Shown here: one piece after another, positions 1 through 11,676 of the stretch | How the letters are laid out: the number at the start of each line of letters is the position of its first letter | How positions within the stretch are numbered: position 1 is the first letter of the stretch | Source: Helochares maculicollis | Lineage: Eukaryota > Arthropoda > Insecta > Coleoptera > Hydrophilidae | Length of the DNA: 50,274 bases | Direction of reading: 5' to 3' | NCBI GenBank assembly: GCA_033557835.1 | Contig: JAWQRO010000181.1 | Location: 1-50,274, forward strand | Position numbers and translations under genes: made by a program | Notes under the pieces: generated by a model | The model's input: only the letters and a program-made list of their open reading frames with translations | What the model was told of the DNA's origin: nothing | Database searches by the model: none

Positions 1-1031
1 TATATGACTTTTTTAATGTTTTTCAAGTGTATAAATAGTTTCAAGTCAATAGTTCTATTTAAACACCGTTTACAAGAAAAATTTAAAAACTGTGTAGGTA
101 AACAAGTACTTGCGGTGGTCCTGCTTGCCTCAAAAGTTGTTACTGATCTAATTTTTTGCAATAATAGCCGTATACCAAATTTCATCGCTCCACCTCAAAG
201 GATCTGACTGCTATCGTGTTTATATTCACACGCACAAACATGCCAAAAATGGTCAAAATGGATTCAAGGGCACTCAAATCGTGGACATCTGTCAAAATCT
301 CAAAGTAGATTTTTTCATGATCCCAATACCTTCTCTATTCTATATTTTATAGATGGACTACTAAACCCATATCTCTAGCTTTGTGTGCTCTCTTGTTTGA
401 AAATCAGGAAAGCATATCGAATTCGCTATTAAGCAAGCCTAATTTTTCATAAAATATAACCCTTGCTTATATAGCATTAGTTAAATATTTAGAAAATTCA
501 ATTTACAACAGGTATATTTATTATAGTTCAAACACAAATGTAGGCTTCTGCCAGCCGATTCTATAAATATTTACCATGACAGTTACTTTTTATGTATATC
601 CAAATTCCATTTAAACTTATTAACTATTTCTGAAGTGGACGGCATAACATTAATTTAGCTGAAGATTTTAAGAATCGAAATAAAGCAATCACAATTTAAT
701 AGGTAACCCATCTTTCAGATGAACTATTTTACATATATACTATTGCCTTAAGGCCCCATATTGGCTTAATATAATAGAATACTGTATAGTATACCCAAGT
801 AAATGTTTATGCTTATGTCTTTATTCACGAATTGAATCCGGCTACCGAAGATGTGGACAAATACAGTTTATCAAAATGAAATGCCAAATTCAGTGTAAAA
901 ATTTATTTGTAAAAATGTTAAAATTATATGAAACTAGTAAAAGGTTTATTAAAATTCTTGAGGTTTAAAAATATCACAGATATCCATTGAATCATGTATG
1001 AACCGCATATTTAGACTACAATACTGTTATC
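1..1031. other. Non-coding 3' flank of NLR-like gene, with retroelement-like repeat
   Basis: No gene is supported here. Positions about 60-330 match, in diverged form, a segment at about 37950-38180, so this is an interspersed repeat. Its text (a block reading ccaaatttcatcg, then a block reading ccaaaaatggtcaaaatgg) is the kind seen in 3' ends of insect retroelements, but no reverse transcriptase is present. A short open frame at 4-207 falls inside the repeat and has no recognisable domain. The remainder to 1031 looks like AT-rich spacer and 3' UTR. Confidence 0.5.
945..950 (-). promoter_or_regulatory. Polyadenylation signal, NLR-like gene
   Basis: AATAAA on the minus strand, about 80 nt past the stop at 1032-1034. 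A second copy lies at 902-907. Position is right for a short 3' UTR; use is inferred. Confidence 0.45.
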
Positions 1032-4000
1032 TTATTCATATTCCTCTAAAAATGTTTCTAAATGCTCATGTCCATTTGCAATAGCATGGTCAAGAGGAGT
1101 TTGATTATTATTATCTGTAGCATTTATATCCGCATTGTTCTCCAGCAAATACTTGGCAATTTCTAATTGGCCTGTTCGAGCTGTGCTATGCAGGGGCGTG
1201 ACTCCTTTTTTATCAATAGCATTTACATTTGCCCCATTTTCAATCAGAACTTTTACTATATTTAAATGCCCGTTTTGTGAAGCATTGTGTAATGGTGTCC
1301 ACCCATCTCTATCTGCATGATTAACATTAGCTTTTTCTTCAATGAGCAGTTTTACTGCTGGCAAATTTCCATTCCGTGACACTGTATGCAGAGGAGTGCA
1401 GTTATATTTATCTGTAACATCTACATTAGTACCACTATCAATGAAGAATTTGGCTATGTTTAAAAATCCAAATTTTGCAGCTGTTCTCAAAGGTGACCAG
1501 CCATGCTGGTCGAGGCATCTAACATCTGCACCGTTGCTAACAAGGAATTTGACAACTTCGAAACTACCACTCTGTGTTGCATTATGAAGGGCTGTCCATT
1601 TAAATGTATTGGCACATTTGGGGTCTGCTCCATTTTCTACCAGGATCATGGCAGTTTTCAAGTGGCCGTGCAAGCAAGCTCGATGTAAAGCAGTTCTTCC
1701 ATTATTTTCGATATAATTCACATCTCCACCATTTTTGATAAGAAATTGCACGACCTCATCATGACCATTCGAAGAGGCTCCATGTAGAGGAGTCCAACCA
1801 GTTTTACTTGGATGGTTAACATTGGCTTTGTACCTTACCAATACTTTAACTACATCCAAATAACCATTAAGACTAGCATTATGAACGGGAGTCCACCCTT
1901 CTTTATCTTCTGCATTGACATCAGCACCCTTCTTCAAGAGAAATTTTACTACTTCTGTGTTCCCATTAAACGAAGCACTGTGCAAAGGTGTCCAACTATC
2001 ATTATCTTTATATGCAATGTCACCACCTTTCTCAACAAACAGACTCAGCAACTGTAAATTGTCATTTCCTGCAGCGCTGTATGATGGAGTATGACCAAAT
2101 CTATTAACATGCTGCACATTCGCACCTTTTTCCAAAAGCAACCGTACTCTTTCAATTTCTTCAGTGTTACATCCATTTTTTGCAATTAAATGCAAGACTT
2201 CGGTTAATATATCAAATTTCATATTACTATAAAAGTCGTCAACTAATTGGCCATAAGCACTGGCATACATTAAAATAGAGGTAATGTGATTTTCATTATT
2301 TCCCTCCCAACTAATGACTAAGTCAACAGCTTTTCGTAAAACCTCAATTTCCTTGTCTTTGTCATTTAAATGAAGTCGCACCACATGCTGATTTAATCTA
2401 TGTATGCTACATTCATCATTTGATACTTTGATCAAAGAATACTGTCGAAGCAATTCGATAGCATTCAAAAGTTGCTCTTCATTCGGACAAATGGTTCCAA
2501 AACTCCTATATATGCTGATGTTATCCGGATTAAAGTAAGCGATTAGTTCCAATATTTCAAGAGCTTGCTTTCCTTCGTTACTTTGTTTGATCTTTTGCAC
2601 TGTCACTCGCCAAGTGGTGAAAAGCGTTTCTACATATCGATCTGTATCGCCTTTTCTAAAGTTTAACAAGGCTCTAGTATTTTGCGATTCTTTCTTAAAC
2701 ATTGTTATGTAATCCCGAAGTTTAAATTGTTTCAAGTCACTGCAGTTCTTTTCATGTATGAATGAAATTGCTTGTTGCAATGCCAATGGCATATTTTGCA
2801 TCATTGTGGCTAGCTCTGCTATGTCTTCATCATATTCATTATCAGCAATGGGTATATTTAAAGCCTTTTTAGTAAATTCCTTCACTTCCTCGTTGCTGAA
2901 GACATCTAAACCCACAGTTTCAATGTGTCCCGCCTGCCCCACGTCCCATTTTTCACAACGAGAAGTAATTAGAACATGCGGTCTCTTGTCATGGAAATAT
3001 TTGGAATGAGGCAAAAATTCCTTGATTTGTTTGTAGTCTTCTACGTTGTCAAATATGAATAAACTCTCTATTTCAGTAAAACGCTTATAAACCTCCTCCA
3101 CGATCAGTGAAATGTTTTTACTTTGTTCTTTATCGCTGTCTGTTTTTCCTATGATTGCTATTTTTAATTGTTTGGCTAATTTTTGGAATGAATTCCTCAG
3201 AGATTGTTGAGTTTCTGAATTTATCCACACCAAATTTCTATCGTAAAGATCTTCATATTTTGTGCTGTATTTTCGAGCTAATTCGCTTTTTCCCATGCCA
3301 GCAGACCCACAAATTGCAACCATCTTAGAGATTTCCACGTCAGTGCTACTGTTTTTCGCAAATGCAGTATGAATGGCTTGCAGTTTACCACTTCTACCAG
3401 TAAAGTGTTTAACAGGCTGCATAAAATTAAATCGGATTGGAGGCTTGCCATGACCCGCTTGAGTATTTAATAGTTCATCGATTTTTGCAGACATTGTAGT
3501 TATAGTCTCTGCTATTGCTTCCGACTTGTTTTCGATCCTCTCCGATCTACGATTTTGATCATCTTTATCTATTTTATTACAAACTTCTTGAGCAATGTTA
3601 GTAATAAATTCGTTTTTCAATACTTGTTTATATGGCTGTTGAATATCAACTTTTTCATATTTTTTTTGTAATTCATCATCTTCAACTGAGAGCCTATACC
3701 CGTAGTCTTTATCACTGTTGACAGACGTTGACCTGCTGAATCTTCTAATAGATTTCCGTCGCTTTTTATAATACTGAGTGTTATTATTTGTTTTTTGCAT
3801 GATGCCTACATTGTGATTTATTCTAGAGAACGTCCAAGGCTTTTTCACGAGTGGGATTTTATGCTTGGGAATTTTACTACCCATAAATCCTTTAGATTTG
3901 CCTTTGATGAAAGCAGTGGCGATAAATTTGTCAGTCACTCTTATATTTTCATCGGGATGAGCCACTCTGTATTGGTAAATGTAGCACATTACCCGATCAA

Positions 4001-5192
4001 CGGCATCCTTAGCTAATTTCCTTAGTGCAATCCTCCAATTTCTGTGACTGGTGGCTTTAATTAAAGGATCTTCGTATAGCTGGTAAATGCGAATACCAGC
4101 ATTTACTAATATTTCACGAACTTTCGTTTTGTCTTCACCTCGATGGAGTACATCGGTAATTTTTTCTGCTTTGCTCATATGCTTCGAGTTAATTACAAAG
4201 TTTCCTATTTTTTCACATGCTGTCGTTATGGCTGCTGTTATTCCAAAAGCAGCTCCAACCGTTGCTCCTGCAGCTATTCCTGTTGCTGCTCTCACACCTG
4301 CAAGTTAAAGATCTTGTTTAATAAATTTTGTTATTGTAGATCTACTCTATAATGCATTATCGGCACGTCTTAATGTTCCATGAAAGAATTCTAAGCATTT
4401 TATTTTCATTTGAAATTTTTTGTGAATGCATCTTGCTTTTAAAGCAACTACAGAACATGACAAACAAATTACTATTTTGTGGTAATGTGTATTACAATAT
4501 TTTTACTAGCATTTGAATCAGGCTACTATTGAAATTATTTTATTTGTGAGTAATTTAAATCAGCATGTATTTTCTGAATGGATACAAGCTCAATTTTTTA
4601 AAAATGAAAAGGGACTAAATCTAATTCACATTTAAGTTTCATTTCATAGAAAATATTTTATGTAAACTGTGTTGACAATTACTTTGAGATTTATATAGTG
4701 GTATCTTATAAAACAGATTTTGTGGCAATTTTGCTGAGAGCATTTGAACTATTTATATAGCAGTTTAGATCGTATACACTTTTTAATACCTTTATAAAGA
4801 GTTTTTAAATCCAGAAACCAATACAGTAAATAGCCACTGTTTTCACTGTAAAAGAGGGGCTATATGTAAGCCACTGCAAATATTAAATGTTTATCATAAA
4901 AGAATCTGTGAATCAATGAATTGCATAAAAAGACTTAATAAACTGCATAAAAGTAATTTTTAAGTTAATTTTACTTACCTGCACCTGCTGCTGCTCCTCC
5001 ACGAAGAGCTGCCCCTGCTGGCTCCAAAAATCGTAATGGCTGGCCATTTCTAGGAGAAATACCCATAACTTCATTGTAATAGGATTCTTTTTTCTCTTCA
5101 AAATGTTTTGTGAAATATTCAGCAAAATATTTACATTGATCTTTCGCAGTTACTTCCAAATCTTCTATGTCTTCCTCCTTGTCGTCATCCAT
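1032..5192 (-). CDS. NLR-like NB-ARC/ankyrin-repeat protein (two exons)
   Basis: Exons 5192-4979 and 4297-1032 give 1,159 residues. The donor is CAG|GTAAGT, the acceptor TTGCAG|GT, and phase 1 joins to an intact Gly codon. An acidic N-terminus (MDDDKEED) leads into a Gly/Ala-rich hydrophobic stretch, about residues 55-100, spanning the intron, then a basic helical region. The NB-ARC ATPase has P-loop GSAGMGKS at about 402-409, Walker B LFIFDNVED at about 484-492, ITSR after it and MPLALQ near 574. Eleven ankyrin repeats fill about 785-1159 and run to the C-terminus. The architecture is that of a STAND/NLR switch: ATP-gated oligomerisation with ankyrins as sensor or scaffold. Which ligand it senses is unknown. 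An acceptor-like TTATTTGTAG ends just before the ATG, so a 5' UTR exon probably lies upstream. The spliced structure argues against bacterial contamination. Confidence 0.87.
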
Positions 5193-8089
5193 TTTTGCTA
5201 CAAATAATACATACAACACTTGAACATTGCAAAAGTCAAATCGGAAATACAATAAAATATAAATTTATTAAATAAATGATTACTTTCAAATCAGCAATGG
5301 CAGGAAGAAAATTGCTTTGAAAATAACAATCATAAACAAATAAAATAATATATTGAAATGTTCAGAGCGTGAACAAATGCTAAGAATGTAAGCAAATCTT
5401 ATGAACAATTTAAAGTATTCATGTATTTAACCAATCTAATAAATTTACTGAAACTCCCTAAACGCATTCACTAGCTAGTTAAATGAAGGATACAAGCTAA
5501 TAATAAGTGAGATTTAAAAACAACATGGGTATTACTACACCTTTATTTACAAAAAGTGTTCTTCCCACTTACACTTACATTTAAAAATAGCATTGGCAAG
5601 TGAAAACTCTTTATGATAAACATTCGACGAGCAATTGAAACTCGACATTCTTTTACTTATAAAAATTATGTAAATATGACTACACTGGGCAAAAAATAAT
5701 ATATATAATCACATATATTGGTCGCAGGAGATGCAATATTAGTCACGATTTTTTTCAAACTGATTAGATTAACCCAACAATACTATTTCACGGTTGAAGA
5801 TAAAGTGGTTTTTAGTCAATTAAAAATTAATCAAGATTTAAAATTTGTGGATGTCTAGTATTTTCAAAAACAAGAACCGGGTGACTTTTTTGCGACCACT
5901 AATTACGGTAGAGGGACTATATTATGAGATCAATATTTGGTTTTAGTTTAAAACATCTTAGAATAACTTTTGTAAGTAGTCGTTTAATTGAAAAATATGC
6001 AAAGACAAATTGTTATATCTTTCTTTTGATCGATATCAGATTTGTTGGCTGGCATTTTAAACCGAACAATCATTGCTATCAATAAACTTTATTTTAACCA
6101 GACATTAAACAGGTGAGGTATTTTTATCTGCGTTCACAGCTAGTTCAGAGAACTGCTCATAGATAAAAATATGTTAATTGTGGCAACAAATTTAGAAAAG
6201 CTATAAATCATGATGAAATTCCCCAATGTTATTTTATTGGGAAAATATATTAATCACTAACATTGGGGTTCTTTACCTTATTTTGCCTTAGACTTATTTT
6301 ATCAGACAAACAACGACTTCAAATAAATATTTGATTGCAATTTTTTATATTTGTTAGTAACAAATAGCACATAAAAGAGATTCATACTAAGCAAATATAA
6401 GATAAAATAAAGCAAAAAAGTTTCCGGAAAATATTATATGCGAGTTTTCAAGAAGTAAAAGCCTATAATGAATAAATATAATTTAGTTTCAGAATTTTCT
6501 ATAAAATATATACACTAATGTAATACCTAATAGTTGCATAGACTGCCTCACTGCATTATGTGTACAATTTGTTTTAGTAATCGAGCATTGAAGAGAAAAT
6601 ATATGGTTTATTACTATAAAGGAATGTATTTAATGAATCAAAGATAAGCGGAGACCATACCGTTGATTTTATCTTCAAATTATATAGGCATAATTGGAAG
6701 CAAATAATAATTAAAATGTCGAAACATAAAATAATACATGCAAAGTGACAAACAGCAACTTTTCTGAAAATAGGTGATAGGTGTGTAGATATATTTAAAT
6801 ATATAGTGTATGGGTCGATCGTAGCGATTGTAATAATAATATTTTTGTCTCGTGTATGAACTAATTTTCCTTTCAATAAAAGTATCAGTAACAGGAATAC
6901 AAGTATAAAAATTGATTTAAACAGCAAAACAATCCCGCCGCGCGAAATGAACCAATGAAATAAATCGTTTGCTAGAACTCGGTCCTGTGATTGGATAATT
7001 AACTCAGGCGATATGCATAGCTAAATATAAAGCAAAATGATGACCACTTACCTAACAAAAAGTTCACAAATTGCAGGACGTAGACCGGAAAATTAAAAAC
7101 TTACTAAGAGCCGTACTGTCTAACAGTCAAGCCACGTAACTACAAAACAATAAATGATACGCAACTACTGAAAGTTTCTGCTGGTCTGAAGTCTTCTCAG
7201 CTCAGCGGCTGGACTTCCCATTACCAAACTAGTTTATAGATCGATGACTAATAATTAGAAAGGTCGTCTTAATTCAAACTGTATTTAAAAAATCCCCTTT
7301 TTAAGTATTTATAGTTTTTTGCAAACTCAACTTGCAATTAAAAAATACCACCCTGGTCTATAACTTTTTCTTCGATTAATCTAAGGGCGTGAAGAATGAT
7401 TATTACATCGACGCACTAGTGTCTATATTTAAACATATAATCCTTAACTATTATTATTACAGTATTATATATCGTTTTTAAATATATTATTTTTTTATTG
7501 AATATTAGGTATCAGTGCCGCACAGAATCAATATCTTCAAAATCATTACCTTTCGATTGGTCTCAGCAAATAAACAAATTTAACCTTAGTTTAAAAAGAA
7601 ATAATTATTTGCACACAGTAATTTATAATTAAAATTCTTCACAGAAATTTACTGCAGCCTAGGCAACTAACAATACAGCTAGCAGTAGGGAGATGTCTTT
7701 TGGTTTTCAAACTGAAATGACTTGAATTTTTTCAATGTATAAATAGAATGCATTTACAAAATTTTTCTTGAAACACATTTTAAACCAGTACCTTCCTAGT
7801 GTAGTGCAAAAATAAAATATCCTTAGTGTTAGGAAGGCAAACTACGATAACAGCTCCATCTGTTATTCGTGCTAGTGAAAAGCATGTGAGGGGGGAACAA
7901 AAACTTATTCTACAATCATACTGTATTTTTGTAAGAAATAAGAAAAGTTCTCATGTTCGATTTATAGACCTGTCAAGTCTTTATATTTTTAATTCTGTAT
8001 TTTTAACTTTTAATAGAATATTCATTAATATTTATTTTTGCAAAAATATACTTAATAAACGATCTGATTCGAAGCATTTCGGCCTTAAA
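5193..8089. other. Intergenic region, probable 5' UTR exon and promoter of NLR-like gene
   Basis: No coding region is recognised in about 2.9 kb. A 3' splice site (TTATTTGTAG|C, minus strand, 5199-5198) precedes the NLR-like ATG. Two strong minus-strand donors, GTTAG|GTAAGT at 7051 and CTCTTA|GTAAGT at 7104, could end a non-coding first exon in about 7050-7210. An 11-bp inverted repeat (CCCCAATGTTA) lies at 6221-6231 and 6258-6268. The open frame at 6574-6927 is AT-driven and has no domain. The last few hundred bases are the upstream region of the methyltransferase gene. Confidence 0.35.
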
Positions 8090-9471
8090 ATGATCTGTAG
8101 CAGTAAAAACGTGGTTCTGCTGGATGGGGGTTTCTCCACCCAACTCAGCAAACATGTAACAGAACCAATCGATGGCCATCCGTTGTGGAGCTCCAGGTTT
8201 ATAGTAACGGACCCCCAAGCAGTCATTAATGCTCATTTAGACTTTTTAAATGGTAATTACTAGTCATTATTCTCTTGTGTTGCATTTTCCTAAGAATGCT
8301 AAATGAGAACAAGAACTAAATTCATACACCAGGTTTATGATCTCAAAATATACAGTTTTTCGATATGTCTTCATCAAACACGAATGACAAATAGTAATTT
8401 CTGTTTACAAAAACAAAGAAGCAACTTGGCATTTAATTTCATTTTCAGCCGGCTCTGAAACTATCTCAACAGCAACTTATCAAGCCAGTGTAGGTGCATT
8501 TATGAAGCACTTACATATAAGTGAAAACGAAGCGATAGGTGCAGCTTGCCCAGGAAGCCAGAAATATATATTTACAAAAAAATACGACTTCTAGTAAGGG
8601 TGCATTATTCCTATCCTTTTAAATAGTAGTTTCTGCTCTGTTTTAAATATGGTCCACTTAGTTTCAATTAAGTGTTAAAATTGAAAATCAATGAAAGTTA
8701 TATATTTTTAGAGAAACCTCTAATAGTGGCGTCTATCGGTCCTTATGGATCGTCACTGGATAATGGTGCTGAGTATACTGGAAAATATGCAGCAACAACT
8801 TCTGTAAATGTAATGAGAGACTGGCATAGACCACGAATTCAAGCTGTAGTTGAAGCAGGAATAGATATGCTAGCATTAGAAACCTTACCATGTAGATCTG
8901 AAGCTGAAATGTTAGCGAATTTGATTAAGGAGCATCCAAATCAGTTGGCTTGGCTCTCGTTTTCTTGTAGAGACGGTAAATCCATTGCAAATGGCGACAA
9001 TTTTCAAGAAGCTGCTCTTCATTGCTATGACTTAAACCCTAAGCAAATTGTCGCAGTTGGTGTAAATTGCATACCTCCGGATAATGTTGAACTCTTATTA
9101 AACGGAATCAATTGTAAAAGGAAAGACAACCCTATTCCTCTAATTGCTTATCCAAACAGTGGAGAAATGTATCTTAAAGGCCAGTAAGTTATAATGATTT
9201 TTCACTCAGCTTTTCAATCCCATACACTAGTTTCCTATATTACAAAGTTAGTAAATTGCGATGAAGATTTATTGAAAATAATTTCTCTTATTTTGTCTAA
9301 CTGAACTCAAATTATAGATGGACTGGTAAAGAAACGTGTAAACCACTAGAATCATATGTTAGTAAATGGCTGGACCTTGGAGTCAAATATATCGGGGGCT
9401 GCTGCAGAATTACGGCAGACACGATCAGTCAAATGAGAGAAGAAATTACACTTTGGCAGCAGAAAAGATGA
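8090..9471 (+). CDS. Homocysteine S-methyltransferase family protein, apparent frameshift in exon 2
   Basis: Exons 8090-8252, 8449-8593, 8712-9183 and 9318-9471 have matching GT-AG sites and phases. The family transfers a methyl group, often from S-methylmethionine, to homocysteine to make methionine in the cytosol. LLDGGFSTQL opens the barrel and VASIGPYGSSLDNG, ALETLPC and GVNC follow. GGCC lies in the last exon; the GVNC and GGCC cysteines are the expected zinc ligands. Oddity: exon 2 reads through SENEAI and would then hit TAG at 8593-8595. From 8539 the +1 frame reads VQLAQEARNIY, which is what the family has next. About seven residues expected between them are missing, so a small out-of-frame deletion near 8538 is likely. 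The gene may be a recent pseudogene, or the base calls wrong. The open frame continues upstream to 7826, but ATG 8090 fits the family start. Confidence 0.82.
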
Positions 9472-9624
9472 AATAGAATAATCTTGAATATTAATTTTTT
9501 CAATTTGGATGAAGTGTGTAAATACGAATCAACCTGCTGTACAAATTAGGCCCAACTACTCACTCAATTGTATATTAAATATAATTTGTAACTATGCAAC
9601 GATCTTATGGCTAACTGATTAGAA

Positions 9625-9630
9625 AATAAA
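9625..9630 (+). promoter_or_regulatory. Polyadenylation signal, homocysteine S-methyltransferase
   Basis: AATAAA 154 nt after the stop at 9469-9471, on the coding strand. The region 9472-9968 otherwise holds only the two convergent 3' UTRs. Confidence 0.5.
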
Positions 9631-9944
9631 TAATCTCTCCATTATGTTTTACTTTATTTAACATATTACTGAAACGTAAGACGTTCGATTTATTAAGGTG
9701 TATATTTGATCTTCATATATGCAATGCATAGTGAAAGTCACTTCACAAAGATGCAATTTCAGAAGGCACTTGTTACGCCCAAAATCAGATGTTCTGGTTA
9801 AGAGTAGGGAAAACGCCCAATTAGATTATAGGAACAGTTTCAGAATTATTCCAACACATAATCGGCAGTTTAAAAAAACACCATTTATACTCAAATTATT
9901 AGATTCTATTACAATACAAAATAAATAAATAAATGTAACATTTC

Positions 9945-9950
9945 TTTATT
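9945..9950 (-). promoter_or_regulatory. Polyadenylation signal, MED11
   Basis: AATAAA on the minus strand about 20 nt beyond the MED11 stop, giving a very short 3' UTR. Confidence 0.5.
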
Positions 9951-9968
9951 ATATATAATATAAAAATT

Positions 9969-10795
9969 TTAATTGCTAGGTGCCGGTAGATTGGCAGTGG
10001 GGGTGGAACCATTTCCTGTGCCAGAAGACTGTCGCGCTCCAGGGCGGCCTTGTATGTGTTTCAATCTCAGTCTATCCAATTCATTAACTCTTGACCGAGC
10101 ATGCTCCAATCTGTGCCAGGCCATTTGCAGTACTTTTTGTGAGGCATATCCCGAGCCTTCATGCGGTTGTCCAGTGGAAACTTGCGTTAAGTAGTTTATC
10201 TGATCTGTTAATTTCGTCTCGACTGAACTAAGAGTTTTGATGAATGTTTGTGTGTGGTTTTCTGCTTGCTTTAGACTGGATTTTTCTTTGCTCAGCTCAA
10301 CAAACACCTGACCTGTAAAAATAATAATAGATACAATTACGTTTATGTGCTACATACAACTGAATAGTAAAATCGATTTTCAATTTAAAAAAATTACTAA
10401 TTTTTCAATTTTTACAAAAATTTTCTGCTAAGCAGTTTTACTTAAATCGTTAATTTACTTAAAAACTAAATTGTTAGATGAAATGCTAGTTCTAGTTGTC
10501 ATATGTGAATCGAAAGTTAATATATATATTCCAATAGCATTACGGAAAAAGTGAGCATTTCACAAAAAAATCTAAGCAGTACACGATACCAAGAGTTTCC
10601 AGTTTCAGTTGTTTTCAATGTCTTATGGGTATCTCTTAAGCATGCTTTGCTCTATTTACTATACTACTATACTAATTTACATCCATAAAGCGATTAGATG
10701 ATCATAAATATATCCTCACCTGCACTATGTAAACAAGTAATAACATCTTTCTCTATAGAATCCAAAGTTTGGATCCTCTCCATTGGTGCCGTCAT
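9969..10795 (-). CDS. MED11: Mediator complex subunit 11
   Basis: Exon 1 is 10795-10720 and exon 2 is 10312-9969. The donor is GCAG|GTGAGG, the acceptor TTTTACAG|GT, and a Gly codon is split in phase 1. The product is 139 residues. MED11 is a head-module subunit of Mediator, which bridges activators and RNA polymerase II in the nucleus, and pairs with MED22. The signature is clear: an N-terminal helix (MTAPMERIQTLDSIEKD), then VFVELSKEKSS, then IDQ-like DQINYLTQVSTGQPHEGSGY. A helix with HARSRVNELDRLRL is followed by a low-complexity Gly/Ser/Pro tail of about 30 residues, an insect-type extension. It converges on the methyltransferase gene. Start chosen because it gives the family N-terminus and no upstream in-frame ATG is needed. 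Confidence 0.93.
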
Positions 10796-11676
10796 TTTAA
10801 ATGTGTCTTAGAAATAATAAACTTATTCTTTAAGTAATTTTACTGAGGGAAGCAAGCTGGAAGAAAAATGTCTGCAGAAATACAGAAAACTAACCTCCAA
10901 ATATAAACAAACAGGCACAAATGGCAGAAAATAGAACCTGATTGGCTGTAGCAGATGAACGAACTGAGAGCGTTCATATTGCAGTACGAAAGGTACACAC
11001 TTACTTCTCTTCATTACTTTAGATCAATGATCAGTAGTTAAATCTGATAATACTCCAAGCAATACTCAATTAAACAAATAAAACAAGTTTATTACATATG
11101 TATACAAAATGTAGATAGCCTTAAAGTTATAATAAAATGTTTAAAACTCTCAGTTTCTGTATTGAAGCATAATAAAAAATTAACGAAATAAAAAGTAAAT
11201 AATAAAAATACTGGGGAACAAATTTGTTTTCTAAACGAAACACATACTGAGCACCTTCTATTACTTTGCACAAGAATATACTCATTGAATCCTTCTGTGA
11301 TCTGGATATTTACAAAAGAAGTGTAAAATGCGTTATATCTGGACATAATCGAACGCAATGTCAATCTTCTTGAAAATTGTTCAACTCTGGCACATAATAT
11401 ACATAACGATCACTCCCTCGATTCCCGCGCCAATAATTTCATTGGGCATGTTCGAATTTTTACTAATTTAGAAATGGTATTCTAAGACCAGCTGACTGAA
11501 AGCATGACTAAGAGAGGTGGTTTTTATTGTGCAGTTTGGCGCAGGAACAAAAACAATTTAGCTTGTTTAAAATAGGAGACGAAGGCAGGTGATCTTATAA
11601 TCTCTGATTTTTAGTAGGTTAAAAACATAAGTTTAGCAAAATGTGTGTAGATATTTATATTTATTGTTACTATTTA
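10796..11676. other. MED11 upstream region and spacer
   Basis: No gene is supported. Minus-strand open frames at 10823-11014 and 11092-11364 have no recognisable domain. The segment near 11510-11590 (CAVWRRNKNN in one frame) could be a decayed first THAP exon of the transposon that follows, but this is a weak guess. Confidence 0.3.

Noticed and set aside
5193..5252. N-terminal extension of the NLR-like protein
   Set aside because: A splice acceptor-like TTATTTGTAG lies in this stretch, so it is probably intron.
6574..6927. 117-codon minus-strand frame with hydrophobic start as a membrane protein
   Set aside because: Composition is that of AT-rich non-coding DNA, with no domain and no gene context.
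7826..8089. Upstream extension of the methyltransferase frame
   Set aside because: No similarity to the family and no needed start; the enzyme's conserved N-terminus begins just after ATG 8090.
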